NCBI GenBank assembly: GCA_903813345.2
Contig: CAIIXF020000010.1
Span: 11,723,181 to 11,787,180, forward strand
Direction of reading: 5' to 3'
Source of the DNA: Owenia fusiformis
Lineage: Eukaryota > Annelida > Polychaeta > Sabellida > Oweniidae
Length of the DNA stretch: 64,000 bases
Positions 1-15,100 of this stretch are shown piece by piece; the first letter of the stretch is position 1; the number at the start of each line of letters is the position of its first letter. The position numbers and the translations under genes were made by a program. The notes below the pieces were generated by a model. It was given only the letters and a program-made list of their open reading frames with translations. It had not been told where the DNA came from and did not search any database.

Positions 1-170
1 TGATTAATTCACATTATTACATTTTCATTAAAACTTCTACAATTTCATACTTTATTTCACATTGCTGATTCAAAACATTATTCAAGATTATAACCAGTGA
101 TAAAATTTGATTTTAATATTAGATTATCATAATGATATATCTGTATGTGTAATTATATGTATATTACTAG

Positions 171-3100
171 GAGTAAAGCCCAGAGACGCAAAAATAGTGG
201 AGAATATGAGAGTGACCAGCGCCACAGCAGTAACCATAGAAACTATGACCAGCCAATCAGAAGAGAGAATCGAAGGGCTGCCAGTGAAAATGAAGTTGAC
301 CATGGCCAAGTTAGGCAAGAAGGGGAAACAAAAAAGTAAGGCAAATCACTTTTCATATGAGTTATAGTTTGAAACATTATCACTCGATCACCATATTCAC
401 TTAAAGCAGTTGTTCCCATCCCATTAGAATCTAATGATTTAGTCCAAAGTCTCTAGTCGATAGTGATAGCAAATAGTCTTCACATGTATCCTCACAACAT
501 TTAGCATATTTGAAATATTTTGTTTTAGATTAATGCTTGGAGTTTCAGCGTAAGTTTAAATTATGTGTATAGCTAACAATCAACAAGTTTTCCCAAAGGT
601 GTAGTATTCCTTTAATGTGGTATACTCCAAATTATACTCAGTTGAATTATTGCAGGATAACAGTGGTGAAAGTCTCCCTTTAGTGATCATTGTCCCAATG
701 TGAATAGTCCTGTGTCATTAATTTTAATCATATGATCATAACGATGATATTGGTCAAATCAATATGGATCATTGTTTTGGGGGAAATAGGGCCAAAATAT
801 ATGATCTTGACTCCAGCCCCCCAGACCCTTGTTCACAGACACATCCACCACTGTCATATTATTATATTGTCTATACCCCTGGAGGCATTCATCACTGTTA
901 TCAGGGCAAGATTCCTGAGATACAAGGTGTGTAAGCATAACATGGATCAGACCCTTAAGGACAAGGTGAAACTGCAGCACCAGTCATTTCAAAAAGATGG
1001 TCAGTTTTTTATACTGAACAAACAACTGTTTCCATAGCAATAATTTATATCATTCTGTGAGCAAGATATTTGTGCACTAATCTCAGGAAAATCAATCACT
1101 TTGCACAAATATTTTCTTTTGACAAATTGGCAACTTTTCTTGGATCAAAATCATGTTTTTAGCTTAGTACAATTCTAAATATACTCCTCAAAAAAAATTA
1201 AGGACCAATTTTTTCCTCATAGGTTTACATGATTAACCCCCGTGTATGTTTAAATTCTATTTTCTAAGACAGAAACGAAAGAAAAGATGATATTTGTAAA
1301 TGGATATGTACCTTGACTCTATTCTTTATATTTTAGGAAATTTTAGGGTTCAAACATACATGGGGTTTAACATGTAAACCTATAAGGTAAAAGAGTGGTC
1401 CTTCACTTTTTTTAGGAGTATATATACATTGATCTGTCTGAGCTGTGTTGCACTTATCACCATGGCAGTGATCTGTAAACAGTATTCAAGGACTATGAAA
1501 TGTCTGTGTGGTGCTGGTAAAAAACACTTTGTGATATCATTCACCATACCGCAAAAAGTATGCTTTTTTGAAATGACAACATAAGACATCCAGCTATTGC
1601 TAAATTAACATTTTTGTCACAAATGCTCATGGACTCCCTCTTTCTTTGTTTAAACATGATTTATGCTTTACTTGTGGTCAAAATAAGCATACGTTACCAT
1701 ATGCCAATAAAAATTATTAACAAAATATGCCAGTAAAAGCATGCAATTTAATCTGCAATGCTTTCAGCTGTTTGCACTAAACCATGATCAACGTCATCTC
1801 TTTACATACATTCACGGTGACTGCAGGCCCTGTATATCGCGAGTGAATATCCGCTGACATCGCGAGCAATGAGCTCATGTTAGAAGCATGGCCTTGAGAG
1901 ATAATATATATGATAAAATATAGTTATAGTTGAATTGCCCTGCAATTAAATTAGCCACTGTACTATGAAATAAAGTTGTACTGAGTTTCACTAACTAAAG
2001 TTTCATAGAAAATTTTATATTTCGATTTCTCTCAAGGCCCCGGTTTTAGCATGAGCTCATTGCTCGCGATATCAGTGGGGCCCAGATAGTCCCCGTGTAC
2101 ATTGTTATTGTTGGACAATTTCAACTCAATCTAACAATTGAATTGTAAGAAATCTTATGAAAACTACATGATTGTGACTGTCTTTGAGTCTACTGTTGTT
2201 TAAATTAGGTTTCTTGTATCTATTGGTATAATTGATTCTAGCCATACTGATTAGTGTATGTGGATGGATCATTTCTAGGAGTCCCTTGTAGATATTGAGG
2301 TACTTTATGATATTGTTGAGTGATTCATTCTTCAAAACATTTCCTGGAAAATGACAAACATTTGAGCTTCCTATGGCTGCCATCTTACAAATCTGCAAAA
2401 GCTTACTTTTTGGTGAATTTCTTTAACTGAATTATTAATTTCTGTATATGGCATAAAAGTATTAGTAGTTATTCATTTTTGGGGAAGACTATAAGAATGA
2501 ACGACTCAACGACTCAACATTTAGTAACCTTCACAGACCTGTAGCCATAGCCAGCTTTTTCTCATGGGGTTCACTTCTCAAAAATTCCCCCTCCCCTGGC
2601 AATTGTCCTGCCTTCACTTGGGTAATCTCTTAAGAATCTTTCTTCTGCATTGTGTTTCATGCAGTATGTACATCCTCCAGTGCGCTAAATGGGTTGGAAT
2701 CGTGGGACATCATTGTATGTTTTCTGATATCTCATGCATTCTCCAGGTGGCGCTCATTTGCCCAGAAAGATTCTTTACTTCATGCATATCTTCTGTTGTG
2801 TGTTTTATTGGCAGATTTTAGTCATTTAGTCAAACTTGGCAAATTTTTGGCAAGCTTTGAACTCTTTTTACTTTTTGGCCAACTCCAAGTTCAACCCCTT
2901 CCATGTTGAAAGTTGGTTTAGGTCAGAATCTGTCCGTCAGATATTTATCTTATGGACATCATTTCCATGGTATCATCATGACTTTAATGTCATTGCCTAG
3001 CATCCCTAACACCTTTAATCTGCACGTTTGAGACAGCAGCATGATTGTAATATATATATATGCAGCTAGCACAATACATACATGTACTTAATATATATAC

Positions 3101-6100
3101 ATGTTTACTACATATGTAATTTCTACCATAAATGCAATACAGATAGCCTGAAATTATTGGAAATGTAAGAACTCAAAGCTAATCCATTGCAATTTGTTTA
3201 TCAAATTAAAACTGTCCAAGTCCATCAAGGTTTATTGAAGATAAGTTGAATGTCTTCCCTGCATTGAAGTATATTTTTCATTTCTCCATGTAAATGTAAG
3301 AACTCAGATTTGTTCAAATTCAAATATTGTATATCAAATTCAACTTATTCAATTGTGAAATTAAGTTTTTTAGAGATGGAGCGTGCCTGCTATTCTATAT
3401 ATTGCTACAATAAATTGAATTATACATGTATAGTGCCTGATATTCTACCTATTGCTACAATAAATTGAATCATACATGTATAGCGTCGTGCTTGTTTTAT
3501 CTATTTGAATAGGTTAAGTAACCCAATTTTCATTCTTTTTAGGTTTTCCAGTGGAAAGAAGCCTAGGGGTAGAGGCAACAGTTTCAGTAGCGCAGGCAGT
3601 AACATAAGCGTTGATCCAGATAAGCGACTTAAACGCAAACCCTTGCTTTATACAGAGGACCACGATTCAGAGGAGGAGTGGAAGAATGAACTTGGGAGGC
3701 TTGCAGGTGATCAGGAAATCAGCTCAGGTAAGAGGTGTTTCATGAATAAATTTGTAATTTCAGTTATGAAACATGATAGAGTCCAGGCACATAGCCAGCT
3801 TTTGCCAAGGGGGTTCACTTTTTGAAAAATCCAGGGGATTCATGGCCCAAAAATGGCTGAATCACTTGAACAGCCTTTAGAATGGTGAAAACTGCATGGT
3901 TTTGACAGAATTTTGGCCAGGGGGATGCGGGGTTCAACCCCCCCCCCCCCCCCCCCCCCCCGACTAAGGGCCTTGAGTCATGCAGGGATTCAGGATGTAG
4001 CAAGTATAAGACAGTTTAGGAGTTAAGCATGTCTTCCCATCATTCATAATTGAGATCATGCATTTAAGTGCAGTTAAACACACAAACACAAAGTTGATTT
4101 ATTTCAATGCATCAAGTTCTAATGTACATTAGTGCATGCTTTTCATGATATTAATGATGAATAAGACATGCTCAAATTGAATGATTCTTGATAAAATGTT
4201 AAATCCTTCCCATTGTTTCAATATACATGTATAACGTTAACCTTATGATTTTGCACTACAAATTGATTCATTTTATATTGCTCGTTTTTATTTATGTTGT
4301 TATTTATTTCGTATAATTCTAATATAATTTTTGTATACAAGTGTTGTATTGTTTTGTTTTTATTGTGAGCAGTCTCGGGAGTGGACTTGGGTACTATACT
4401 TTTTAATGTTCCCAGATCATATCAGGAAGCTTTCACATTTATGTTTTTAAGTAGCTTTGTATTTAAATCCAGTTGGAGAAATGCTAATCCAAATCTCATT
4501 TGGAAAGGGGGCCATCATATGGGCTGAAAATAGGAGTTACAAGAAATCGTACCTATCTATATCCCCGAAAGACTACCATAATCACCTAAGCGTTGTATAG
4601 TATTGTTCACTAGTCCCACTATGGCTGCTATAAAACTGGTTAATATTTTGTTATGTCTGCCATCACGATCAAATTCACTACAACTGTTAATACTTCTCTT
4701 TATCCTAACAGCTAAAGCATCTGGTATACGCTACTTAAGTACACCCCGTAAAGGGTTGCGTTACACTAGCACACCCTCAAAACATGTTGAGTGGCAAGGT
4801 TTGTAGTAATTGTTTCAAGCCAGAATTTAGTGATATATATCATGCAGGCATGTGCATGTTTCCTAATTAAGCTAGGATTTAGTGATACATAAATGCATGC
4901 ATTAGATCCCATTCTCTTCCCACGATTTAATCCATGTAGGGGTAAGAGTATGTCACAGGTAATGCCATCTATTTCCACTTGTAATGTAATTGTTAATTCG
5001 TTATTTTGATAAATGATTATTATCTCGAAGATAAAATTGAAATCAGAATGATTCCAAATTAGTTTTCTTTGTATTTAATATTAATTAAATTAAAATTAAG
5101 TACAATGTATATCTTCCCTAGAAGGATCAATTATTCTTAAATTAACAATTTAAATAAATAATGTTTATATCCTCCGAGCCCAATCAACTATTTTTAAATG
5201 TCCAATGCATTTTTGACTCTTTCAAAAATATACCTCCTACTACTCTATTGTTTTTTAAGAATATCTGGTTTGTGTTGGAATCTCTTTATCCCATCCCCTG
5301 CACTTTCCTACCCCCATTTCCATTTCTATTCTTATGTTTTTTTAATGTGATATATGAACAACTATGTAACCTATGAATATTTGCACTGTGTTATTGGATG
5401 TTGAAAAAGGGGCAGGGCTACACTATTGTGGTTTTGCAGTTAGTCAATCTGTAAAGCAAAGGCCCATCATTGTAAAAGTAAAAGCATTGAAATCAACATC
5501 TTTTTCAAAGTCTTCAAGCATTAACAAAGGAAGAGGGGAACTCATCCTTGGTTTAATTTTATTTTCCCAAAAGTATTTACAGCATGTCAATGTTCAAGTT
5601 ATCAGCAAGTCATCCTCTTAAAGTATAATTTAATGTTGAAAATTTTGACTATTCCAATTGAATATGATACATCTACTGCTTTCTATTTTAAATGTGTAAT
5701 GAATTTAATGTTTGAAAACGTTCAAGATGAAGACTTCAGGGAAAAATTGCGTCCTATGGTCACACCAAGTCCTGGAAATTCTCCAAACCCAAAGTATGGT
5801 CGACGAAACCATGAATATGATGAAGTAGATGCGGCACCTCAAAGGCGTAGTAAAAAAAGATCGGGTAGAGAAAGTAGTTCCCAGGATGCCCTGAAGATGT
5901 ATCGACAGAAGAGTATGGAATCCATGGGAACTAAGGCCATGAACGTGGAGGAAAATATCAGAGCTCCCATTTCAAGGGCAAAAAGTTTTGGTATGTCATT
6001 GACTAAAAATCTTCATATTAGAAAGGGAGATGAGATGTTTTTGGCCATTGATGTCAAGATTTTTTCTGCATTGATGTTCTAGTTAAGGGGTTTTGCTTTA

Positions 6101-9100
6101 TATTATCTCTTGCTGCAAGTTCTCAAAAGTGCAAATCTGACTATAGATTTGACCTTCAATGACATTCTCAAGGTCAAAAAAGATTTGACCTTCAATGACC
6201 TAAAAGGTCTCTTTTCACATTGCTTCAAATTCACCAATTTATTTTTTTCAAAATGATCAAAATTCAAATCTGACTTAAGATTGAACTTATAATATTGCGA
6301 TCAACTAGGTGGTGAAATTTTGTCATGTTAATGCCTTGATCATCATTGTATTTATTGTTAACAAAATGATACTAACTTGTATTTTATGCAGAAAAGGGTG
6401 AAATTCTTTGAAGTGAAGGTTTAATCTATGTAATGTTTTCATGAGATTTGATTTGGCATATATTAACACCTTTCTTTAATGTGACCACCCAGGCTATATA
6501 AACATTACTTGCATTTTAAAGGGAATTCATTTTGTAAGCATTTAGATTTCATGTAACATGCATTACCATGACAACAATATGGAACTTAACCTTTTTTAAG
6601 ATTTATGGTATTGAACAAAACTTCTTTTAATTATCCTAGGTTACCATTGCAATGAATAATTGATCCATCAATGATACTATAATATACTTGATGATGATGA
6701 TTTTTTAGATTCCCTAAAACAACCTGTGTATCAGGCAGACAGGCGAGATTCCCCAAAGCCTGGATCACCAGTATCACCTAATCAAAGAAGACCAACTCCA
6801 CTTGATTATGTCAGTCCTGAGCAACAGTCTACTCCTAGGAACCAGAAAGATGCCAGGACAAGCAGTGCGCTTAATGGTAGAAAGGATGCTGCTCCATCTA
6901 CATCCAGTGACAGTGAAACTGGAAGTAGCTACACTGATGACAGTGAGACTGAGAGTGAGGTACCACCAAGAAGGTAAACAAAATAGTACTTAAAGCTGTT
7001 AAATGGTGCATAAATGCCATAAACCATGCATGCATGGCATTTTATGAGATATACGACCTCGCCATTGTGATTGATCTATGTTTGTACTTAGATTTTTGTG
7101 AAATATGATGATGTGAATTGTGAAAACATTTTTTAATCATATGTACAGTTGAAATAATGATCTCTCTGATTTATTGGGCATTTATGTAAATTCGGTTCAT
7201 TATCTTCATTACTGTAAAAATATTTTTGATCTCCCTCTCTCAATTGCTATAGTACTTTGTAATTGCATGGCTGGTTGATAATAACTGGCTTACTTTATGA
7301 ATAAACATGATCCTTTATTACAGTACATGAGTCCAATAACAACAATGATAATTAGTTTTTATAAGATCATAGATTTTATTAACTTATCGTGATATATTGA
7401 GTGATTTAGGAGCATTTTTGATGTGACCCTAAATTCCCTCTGTTTGTTTGTATCTTAATTGACAATAAAGGCAATTCTTTTTTCTGCTTTTAATATTTCA
7501 TTTGATCATATCCATAAAATTACTATGATAATTTTGAGCTTGGTGATTGATCAGCTATTTATCAAATACATCAGATCTGAATTGCAGCTAACTTTGACAT
7601 TTTCTGTTTGCTTCAAAAACTATAGCTTGAACATGTAGCTGCCTAGTCTTGCTTCAAGCCCCTGGATGGACCCCCCTTATCTACTTCAACAACAGATTGT
7701 TTAAGTAGTCATTTGGGTCTTGAAGCTAGACTATAAGCTGCCTTGTTATTCATCAATCATCAAAACATTTCATACTCACCAATAACCAGGACTGTAACTT
7801 TGGTACAATTCACATCTTTGAGTAATAAACTCTGTCCTGTCTCCTACATGAATTTGTATTTTAAGTTAATCTAATTCATGATCTTCCAGACTGCAAGTCA
7901 TGTTAATAGAAAGCATTGTTAATAGCAATCTTTGTTAATAGCAAGCTTGGTTAATTGCAAGCTTAACTTGAACTTTGTTAATAGCAAGTTTGTTTAACAG
8001 CAAGCTTTGTTAATAGCAAGTTTGGTTAACAGCAAGCTTTGTTAATAGCAACCTTGGTTAATGGCAAGCTTTGTTAATACCAAGCTTTATTAATAGCAAG
8101 CTTTGTTAATAGCAAGTTTGGAAACAGCAAGCTTTGTTAATAGCAAGCTTGATTAATAGCAAGGTTTCTTAATAGCAAGATTGATTAATAACAAGCTTTG
8201 TTAATAGCAAGCTTTATTAATAACAGGCTTGGCTAATAGCAAGCTTTGTTATCCCAACGAACGAAGTTCGGTAGGGATATAGTGAAGCCCTCCGTCCGTC
8301 AGTCAGTCCGTCAGTCAGTCCGTCAGTCAGTCCGTCAGTCCGTCCGTCCGTCCGTCCGGAAGATAACTCAAATACGAGTTGACGGATTTTCTTCATATTT
8401 AGTGGAAAGATGTATATTGGTGAATAGTTGTACGCAAAAAAAAATTTTCAAGATGGCCGCCGCTTTAAAAATGACGGGACTTTTTCGCAAAAACCATAAA
8501 TTTTTCATTCTAAACCAAAGTAATTAATATTATTGTTTGAAATTTTGGTAGTATATTCGCAACATCTATCTATTTCACATATATTCCGTGTTTTTCATCC
8601 TGACCCCCAGGGTCAGGAAAACAGTAATTTTCGCTAATTTTTAGATCTTTCTGAAGTATAGCTTTATTATACTCAAATGAAAGGCAATTAAGAGTAGATT
8701 GCAAATATTGTATCTTTTTTCTGATTCGAGCCTCGTAAAATTCAAAATGGCCGTCTAATGTACGATTTCGCAATAATTTTTCGATCCCTTCAAAGTATGG
8801 CTATATTATACTCAAATTGAAGGAATTTTGGAGTAGATCACAATTATGGTATTATTCTTCAGATTTGTACCTCAGAAAATTCAAAATGGCTGCTTTGCAG
8901 GAATTCACAATTCTAAAATTTAAATTTTTCAATTTTAACCAAAGTAATGAGTATAATTGATTGGAATTCGGTAATTGATATTTTGTTCGTTGGGATTTGC
9001 TACTCCGGGGAGTTGCCATTGTCTAGTTAATAACAGGCTTGGTTAATAGCAAGCTTTGTTAATATGACATTCAAGTCTTTTTTCGACTCATGCATATCTC

Positions 9101-12100
9101 TGCACTATTTACTCTCTGTGTTCTAGCCCAACACGACGCCATCCTCCACCTGTGCCAACACCGCTTCACTCTACTTATGAGTACCCCGCCCTGTCACCAG
9201 ATTATGCCACTATACGCTCACTGTCACACACATCTAGGTCACAGAAAGATCACACTTACCATAATGATGATGTTTTCAGGAACCTTAATGAGACTACATA
9301 TAGTACAGTCAACAAGACTGCAAATAAAGGTAGGTATATTTAACAATATATATTTTTCATAGATAGCTCATTTGATCACTTGTAGAAGTCTTCAAGTATA
9401 GTGGTCCTAACATGTATTGGACAATACACAATACACATGCAGAATTTCATTGGGGTTTCAATGAGTTATAGTGATTGTTGCTAGATGTAATCATTTTGAC
9501 CAACCATGAGTGTTATTATTACTTGTGGCAATCCACAGAGCATGACGTATTTCCTCCAATAGTTCAAGTCTGTTTAGATTTAGATTTGCTTGCCATTAGG
9601 TATATAAATTCTAGTTGAATCAGTTTTATTTAAGTCACCTATTTGGTCACTGAATTATTCAGGAATGCTATGATTTCATTACTTTTGCCTTATTGTATAC
9701 ATGTTGGCGTACTGTATACATTTTGACTTATTGTATACATTTTGACTTATTGTATACATGTTGGCTTACTGTATACATTTTGCCTTATTGTATACATGTT
9801 GGCTTATTGTATACATATTGGCTTACTGTATACATTTTGACTTATTGTATACATGTTGGCTTGTTGTATACATGTTGGTTTACTGTATACATTTTGACTT
9901 ACTATATACATATTGGCTAATTGTATGCATTTTGACGCTGTATACATATTGGCTTATTGTATACATTTTGACTTATTGTATACCTTTTGACTTATTGTAT
10001 ACATATAAGCTTATTGTAGGAATTACTGGCTCATTATTATTGGCTTGCTTTTTCATGCATGTATTATTTCAATATGAAATTAGGTGTAGGTCTATGGAAA
10101 GCTTCAGATATGCATCAAGTCGTAGGTAATATACCATGCTTGTAGTTTTAGTGTACTGTTAGATATGACTAAAATCGGATGTAACATACCAGGCCCGTAG
10201 CCAGGGGGGAGTTTGAGAGGTTCGAGCAAACTCCCTGGCCAAAAATTCTTTCAAAATGCAATTTTTCACCATCCTGGGCACTTTTTAGTGCAGTGATTTT
10301 TGCCATTTTTTGACCAAAGTTATCAAAAGTGAACCTCCTGGAATTTTTTAAAAGGTGAACGGGCCTGTATACCATGCTTGTAGTTGTAGTGTAGTGTTAG
10401 ATATGACTAAAGTCGTATGTAATATCCCATGCTTGTATTTGTAGTGTAGTGTGAGATATGACTAAAGTCGTATGTAATATCCCATGCTTGTAGTTGTGGT
10501 GTAGTGTGAGATATGACTAAAGTCGTATGTAATATCCCATGCTTGTATTTGTAGTGTAGTGTGAGATATGACTAAAGTCGTATGTAATATCCCATGCTTG
10601 TAGTTGTGGTGTAGTGTGAGATATGACTAAAGTTGTATGTAATATCCCATGCTTGTAGTTGTAGTGTAGTGTGAGATACGACTAAAGTTGTATGTAATAT
10701 CCCATGCTTGTAGTTGTAGTGTAGTGTGAGATATGACTAAAGTCGTATGTAATATCCCATGCTTGTAGTTGTAGTGTAGTGTGAGATATGACTAAAGTTG
10801 TATGTAATATCCCATGCTTGTAGTTGTAGTGTAGTGTGAGATATGACTAAAGTCGTATGTAATATCCCATGCTTGTGTTTGAAGTGTAGTGTGAGATATG
10901 AAAAGTTGTACATAATATCCCATGCTTGTGTTTGAAGTGTAGTGTGAGATATGACTAAAGTCGTATGTAATATCCCATGCTTGTAGTTGTAGTGTAGTGT
11001 GAGATATGACTAAAGTCGTATGTAATATCCCATGCTTGTGTTTAAAGTGTAGTGTTAGATATGACTAAAGTTGTACATAATATCCCATGCTTGTGTTTGA
11101 AGTGTAGTGTGAGATACGACTAAAGTCGTATGTAATATCCCATGCTTGTGTTTGAAGTGTAGTGTTAGATATGACTAAAGTTGTACATAATATCCCATGC
11201 TTGTGTTTGAAGTGTAGTGTGAGATACGACTAATATCCCGTGCTTGTGTTTGAAGTGTAGTGTTAGATATGACTAAAGTTGTACATAATATCCCATGCTT
11301 GTGTTTGAAGTGTAGTGTGAGATATGAAAAGTTGTACATAATATCCCATGCTTGTAGTTGTAGTGTAGTGTGAGATACGACTAAAGTCGTATGTAATATC
11401 CCATGCTTGTGTTTGAAGTGTAGTATGAGATATGACTAAAGTCGTATGTAATATCCCATGCTTGTGTTTGAAGTGTAGTATGAGATATGACTAAAGTCGT
11501 ATGTAATATCCCATGCTTGTGGTTAAAGTGTACAGTTAGATACAAATCTAAATAGGATTAGTCTGGAAATAAATGGTTCACTTTTGAAATAAACCCCTTA
11601 ATAAGGTATGTGCAATTGTAAGAAATTACTTAATACATGTATGTTAATATGTGGAAAGTTTCACACTTCATTCCAAGAGAGAAATATTGATACTGGATTT
11701 AGCTATCTAATCTCACGGGGTACCATCGAATAATTTTGGCAACGTAGCGGAGAACGACATTTTACTAAGAAATGGCAATAATTTAGCACAATATATTTTT
11801 TAACTAGAGTTCTATTTTGATTTTGACAAAAGTAAGTATTCCATGCAATAACTATTTCATTCATGAGTTTGTAGGAATTCTGTTGGAACCCAGTTCTGAT
11901 CAAGTACGAAGTTATTGAAAAGCGGCGCAGTCGGACTTTACTCGGAAAGATGGTTTTTCGATTATAACATTTTACAACATTTAAGTATAGACTTTTGAAA
12001 AAAGTACAGAATAGTCCTTATACTTTTGAATAATTCTGTTATTTCTGATTCACAGGACTCTGATTTGTTTAATTAAAAAAAAAGTTTTAAAAATATTACT

Positions 12101-15100
12101 TAGGAACGTAACCGGAGCTGGGAACGTAACCGGAGCAGATCAGTTGAATTATTTAATCAAAAAAATTAAAATATATGATTTAAAGCACATATACTAATTT
12201 AAAAACATACGGGATTGTTCGAATGCGTATTTATTGATATATATGCTTTAAATCATATGTTTTATTTTTTTAAATTATATAATTCAACTGATCTGCACCG
12301 GTTACGTTCCCAGCTCCGGTTACGTTCCTAAGTAATATTTTTAAAACTTTTTTTTTAATTAAACAAATCAGAGTCGTGTGAATCAGAAATAACAGAATTA
12401 TTCAATAGTATAAGGACTATTCTGTACTTTTTTCAAAAGTCTATACTTTAATGTTGTAAAAAGTTATAATCGAAAAACCATCTTTCCGAGTAAAGTCCGA
12501 CTGCGCCGATTTCAATAACTTCGTACTTGATCAGAACTGGGTTCCAACAGAATTCCTACAAACTCATGAATGAAATAGCCATTGCATGGAATACTTACTT
12601 TTGTCAAAATCAAAGTAGAACTCTAGTTAAAAAATATATTGTGCTAAATTATTGCCATTTCTTAGTAAAATGTCGTTCTCCGCTACGTTGCCAAAATTAT
12701 TCGATGGTACCCCGTGAATCTATTGGTTTATTTCTTGTAGTTCCTTAAGATACAAGAGATGACAACTAATGTTCATTCTATAGACTTGTATAGTCAGCAC
12801 TCTTGTATTGAGTTTATTGCACCCATTGCACCCCCCCCCCCTCCTCACTGGGTATACTCATATATTGTTCCTTCAATGCTGTTTATAAGTGATTTTAGAC
12901 ATTTATTGTTAACTGCCTGTCTTGACTAGATCTGGAAATTACACTCCATAGAAGGCCTACTTTAGGCTTAAGTCTGTCGACAATGTGTTGTTTATGGTAC
13001 TTTAGGTCTAATCTGCTAAACCTGACAGTAGACTCGGAATTCATATGAAATGGTTTATCTACTGAAATATAACTGTGTGGTCCATATATAGTGCTGCAAC
13101 CTGCCAGAAAAATGCCACTTAAGTAAAAAGTGTGAAAATGCCACTAAGATTGAGTGTCAATCGCAAAATTGGGGGAAAATTATGTAAAAATTAAAAACTC
13201 ACCCTGAAGACTATTCGAAGAACAAATAAAAACTATTTTAGTGACTTTAATGATTTTAGTGAGAATATAGTATCGTGCATATGTCACATTGTTATGATAT
13301 GCAGGCCCGTAGCCAGGATTTCCCAAGGGGGGGTTCAGTTTTCAAAAATTTCCAGGGGGGGGTTCACATTTGAAAATTTTGGCCCAAATATGCCTAAAAT
13401 CACTAATTTCTTCGCCAGCTAAAATGTCACTCAACTTTTTTGTGATTATGAGTTTCAAATTGACTTCTGTGGTAACTTGAAACCATCTTCTAATTTATTC
13501 CACTTACCTTTTATTGTTTCTCCAAATATATTCTTTGAAAATCGGATTTTAAGGGTGTTATCAGGGTAATTCTGTGCCATTTTATCAAAAATCTTGTTGC
13601 TATCTAGAAACGAGCAATTGTGATCTTGTTGTTACCTAGGAACGAGCAACTGTGATGTCACGTCACACTCATGTTAATTCTGGAATCACATGGCAGCCAT
13701 TTTGGAAATTTCAAAAAAGTTCCCAATTAAAAAGGCTAAATGCTGTTTACAAATTGGAAACTATGGCAGAATCAACAAAGGGTTTGTGAAATAATTAGGA
13801 TATGGTTTCAAAATTATGCACATGACAATATATGACTACTAAATGCAGGCAGGGACTTTTAATTGCCAAAAAGTCGAGTGACATTTTAGCTGGCAAAGAA
13901 CTTAGTGAAAAACTGCATGATTTTGCATGATTTCGCCCGAACCCTGCGAACCCCCCCTGGCTACGGGCCTGATATGTTATGTTTTGATATGTTTGTAAAT
14001 ATTTTAAACGGAACAATGAACTTAAACTAAAAAATATGTGTTATTTGTATTATAGAAAAGCTGACTGAGACACGTCAACTGAACAGTACTGGACAGTCTA
14101 ACCCAGGCGACCCACTGTATGATACAATTCGTTCTGGGAAGTACTCACCTATTGATGGCCCTCGCCCTTCAGCCAGTGGGGTCAGCGAGGCAGACGTACC
14201 ACCACCCCTACCCCCTCCTCTTCCTACGACTAGGGGTATTAGGTTAGTATTGAATCAAACTGATTATGGACTTATATATTTTGCTAACCTTTTTTATTGA
14301 TTTAATAACAAATAATTTTATTTTGCAATATTTGTCTGAATTAATGTATGACAATGCTTGTCATAACTTCAGATCTCTCTCTTTAAACAGTTTTAGTACC
14401 ATTTTAAAGATGCTGACCTTCATGTGACCATATAAGGAAAGATATTTAGTTTAAGGGAGGTACCTTTGGGTGAACGTTTTTTGATAAGAATTAGAAAAAG
14501 ATAGAAACATAATTTAATTTTATGTCTTTAAAGAATCTGAATGAATCAGTATCAAATTGAATTGGACGTTATTGGGCCATCTCCAATTATCACCTAACTT
14601 ACTATTGATAATTAGTTGAAAGTTAGGTGTAAAAATTCACATGCAAATGAGCTAATTATCAACTTAATTAACGCTTAATTTGCAACTTAATTAACGATTA
14701 ACTACCATCAATATGCAAATGAGCTATTTACGTAAATTAGTTGAAAGTTAGTTGTAAGTTTGATGTAAGTTAATCTCTAATTATCACCTAACTTACTATT
14801 GATAATTAGTTGAAAGAAGTCAGATTTGTGACATCTCAAAAATGACTCGCTTCTTTTTTGCTTCTCTTCACTCGGAGATTTTGCTTCATCTTGAACTATT
14901 TTGTGACGAAATATTCATCTTAATTAGGATCTTTCAGAACAGACAACATTGAACTTGAACTATTGAAATTTCACAGCAAGAGGAGGGAAAACCCCATGAT
15001 TCAATTGATGACATACGATTTCCTCCTTCGCACACCTCCTTTTGTCGAAAACGTACCCTCCATCTTGGTTTTCAAAGTTTTCAAATTGACCTAGTTTTAA

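Noticed and set aside
107-367. Alternative frame for the first exon (MILILDYHNDISV start)
   Set aside because: The frame starting at 171 joins in phase with all later exons and has the same Ser/Arg-rich composition; this frame does not.
8246-8527. ORF with SVRQSVRQ repeats
   Set aside because: It arises from the CCGTCAGT microsatellite inside the Helitron-like element.
9693-10129. Tyr/Cys/Leu-rich ORFs
   Set aside because: They follow the TTGTATACATTTTGACTTA minisatellite and have no splice or start support.
10090-11545. Possible CRISPR-like array
   Set aside because: Units are contiguous 55-bp copies without unique spacers, and the genome is an animal's.
11703-12748. Two mirrored ORFs of 66 and 73 residues
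   Set aside because: They are the same sequence read from both arms of the palindrome; no domain and no longer reading frame.
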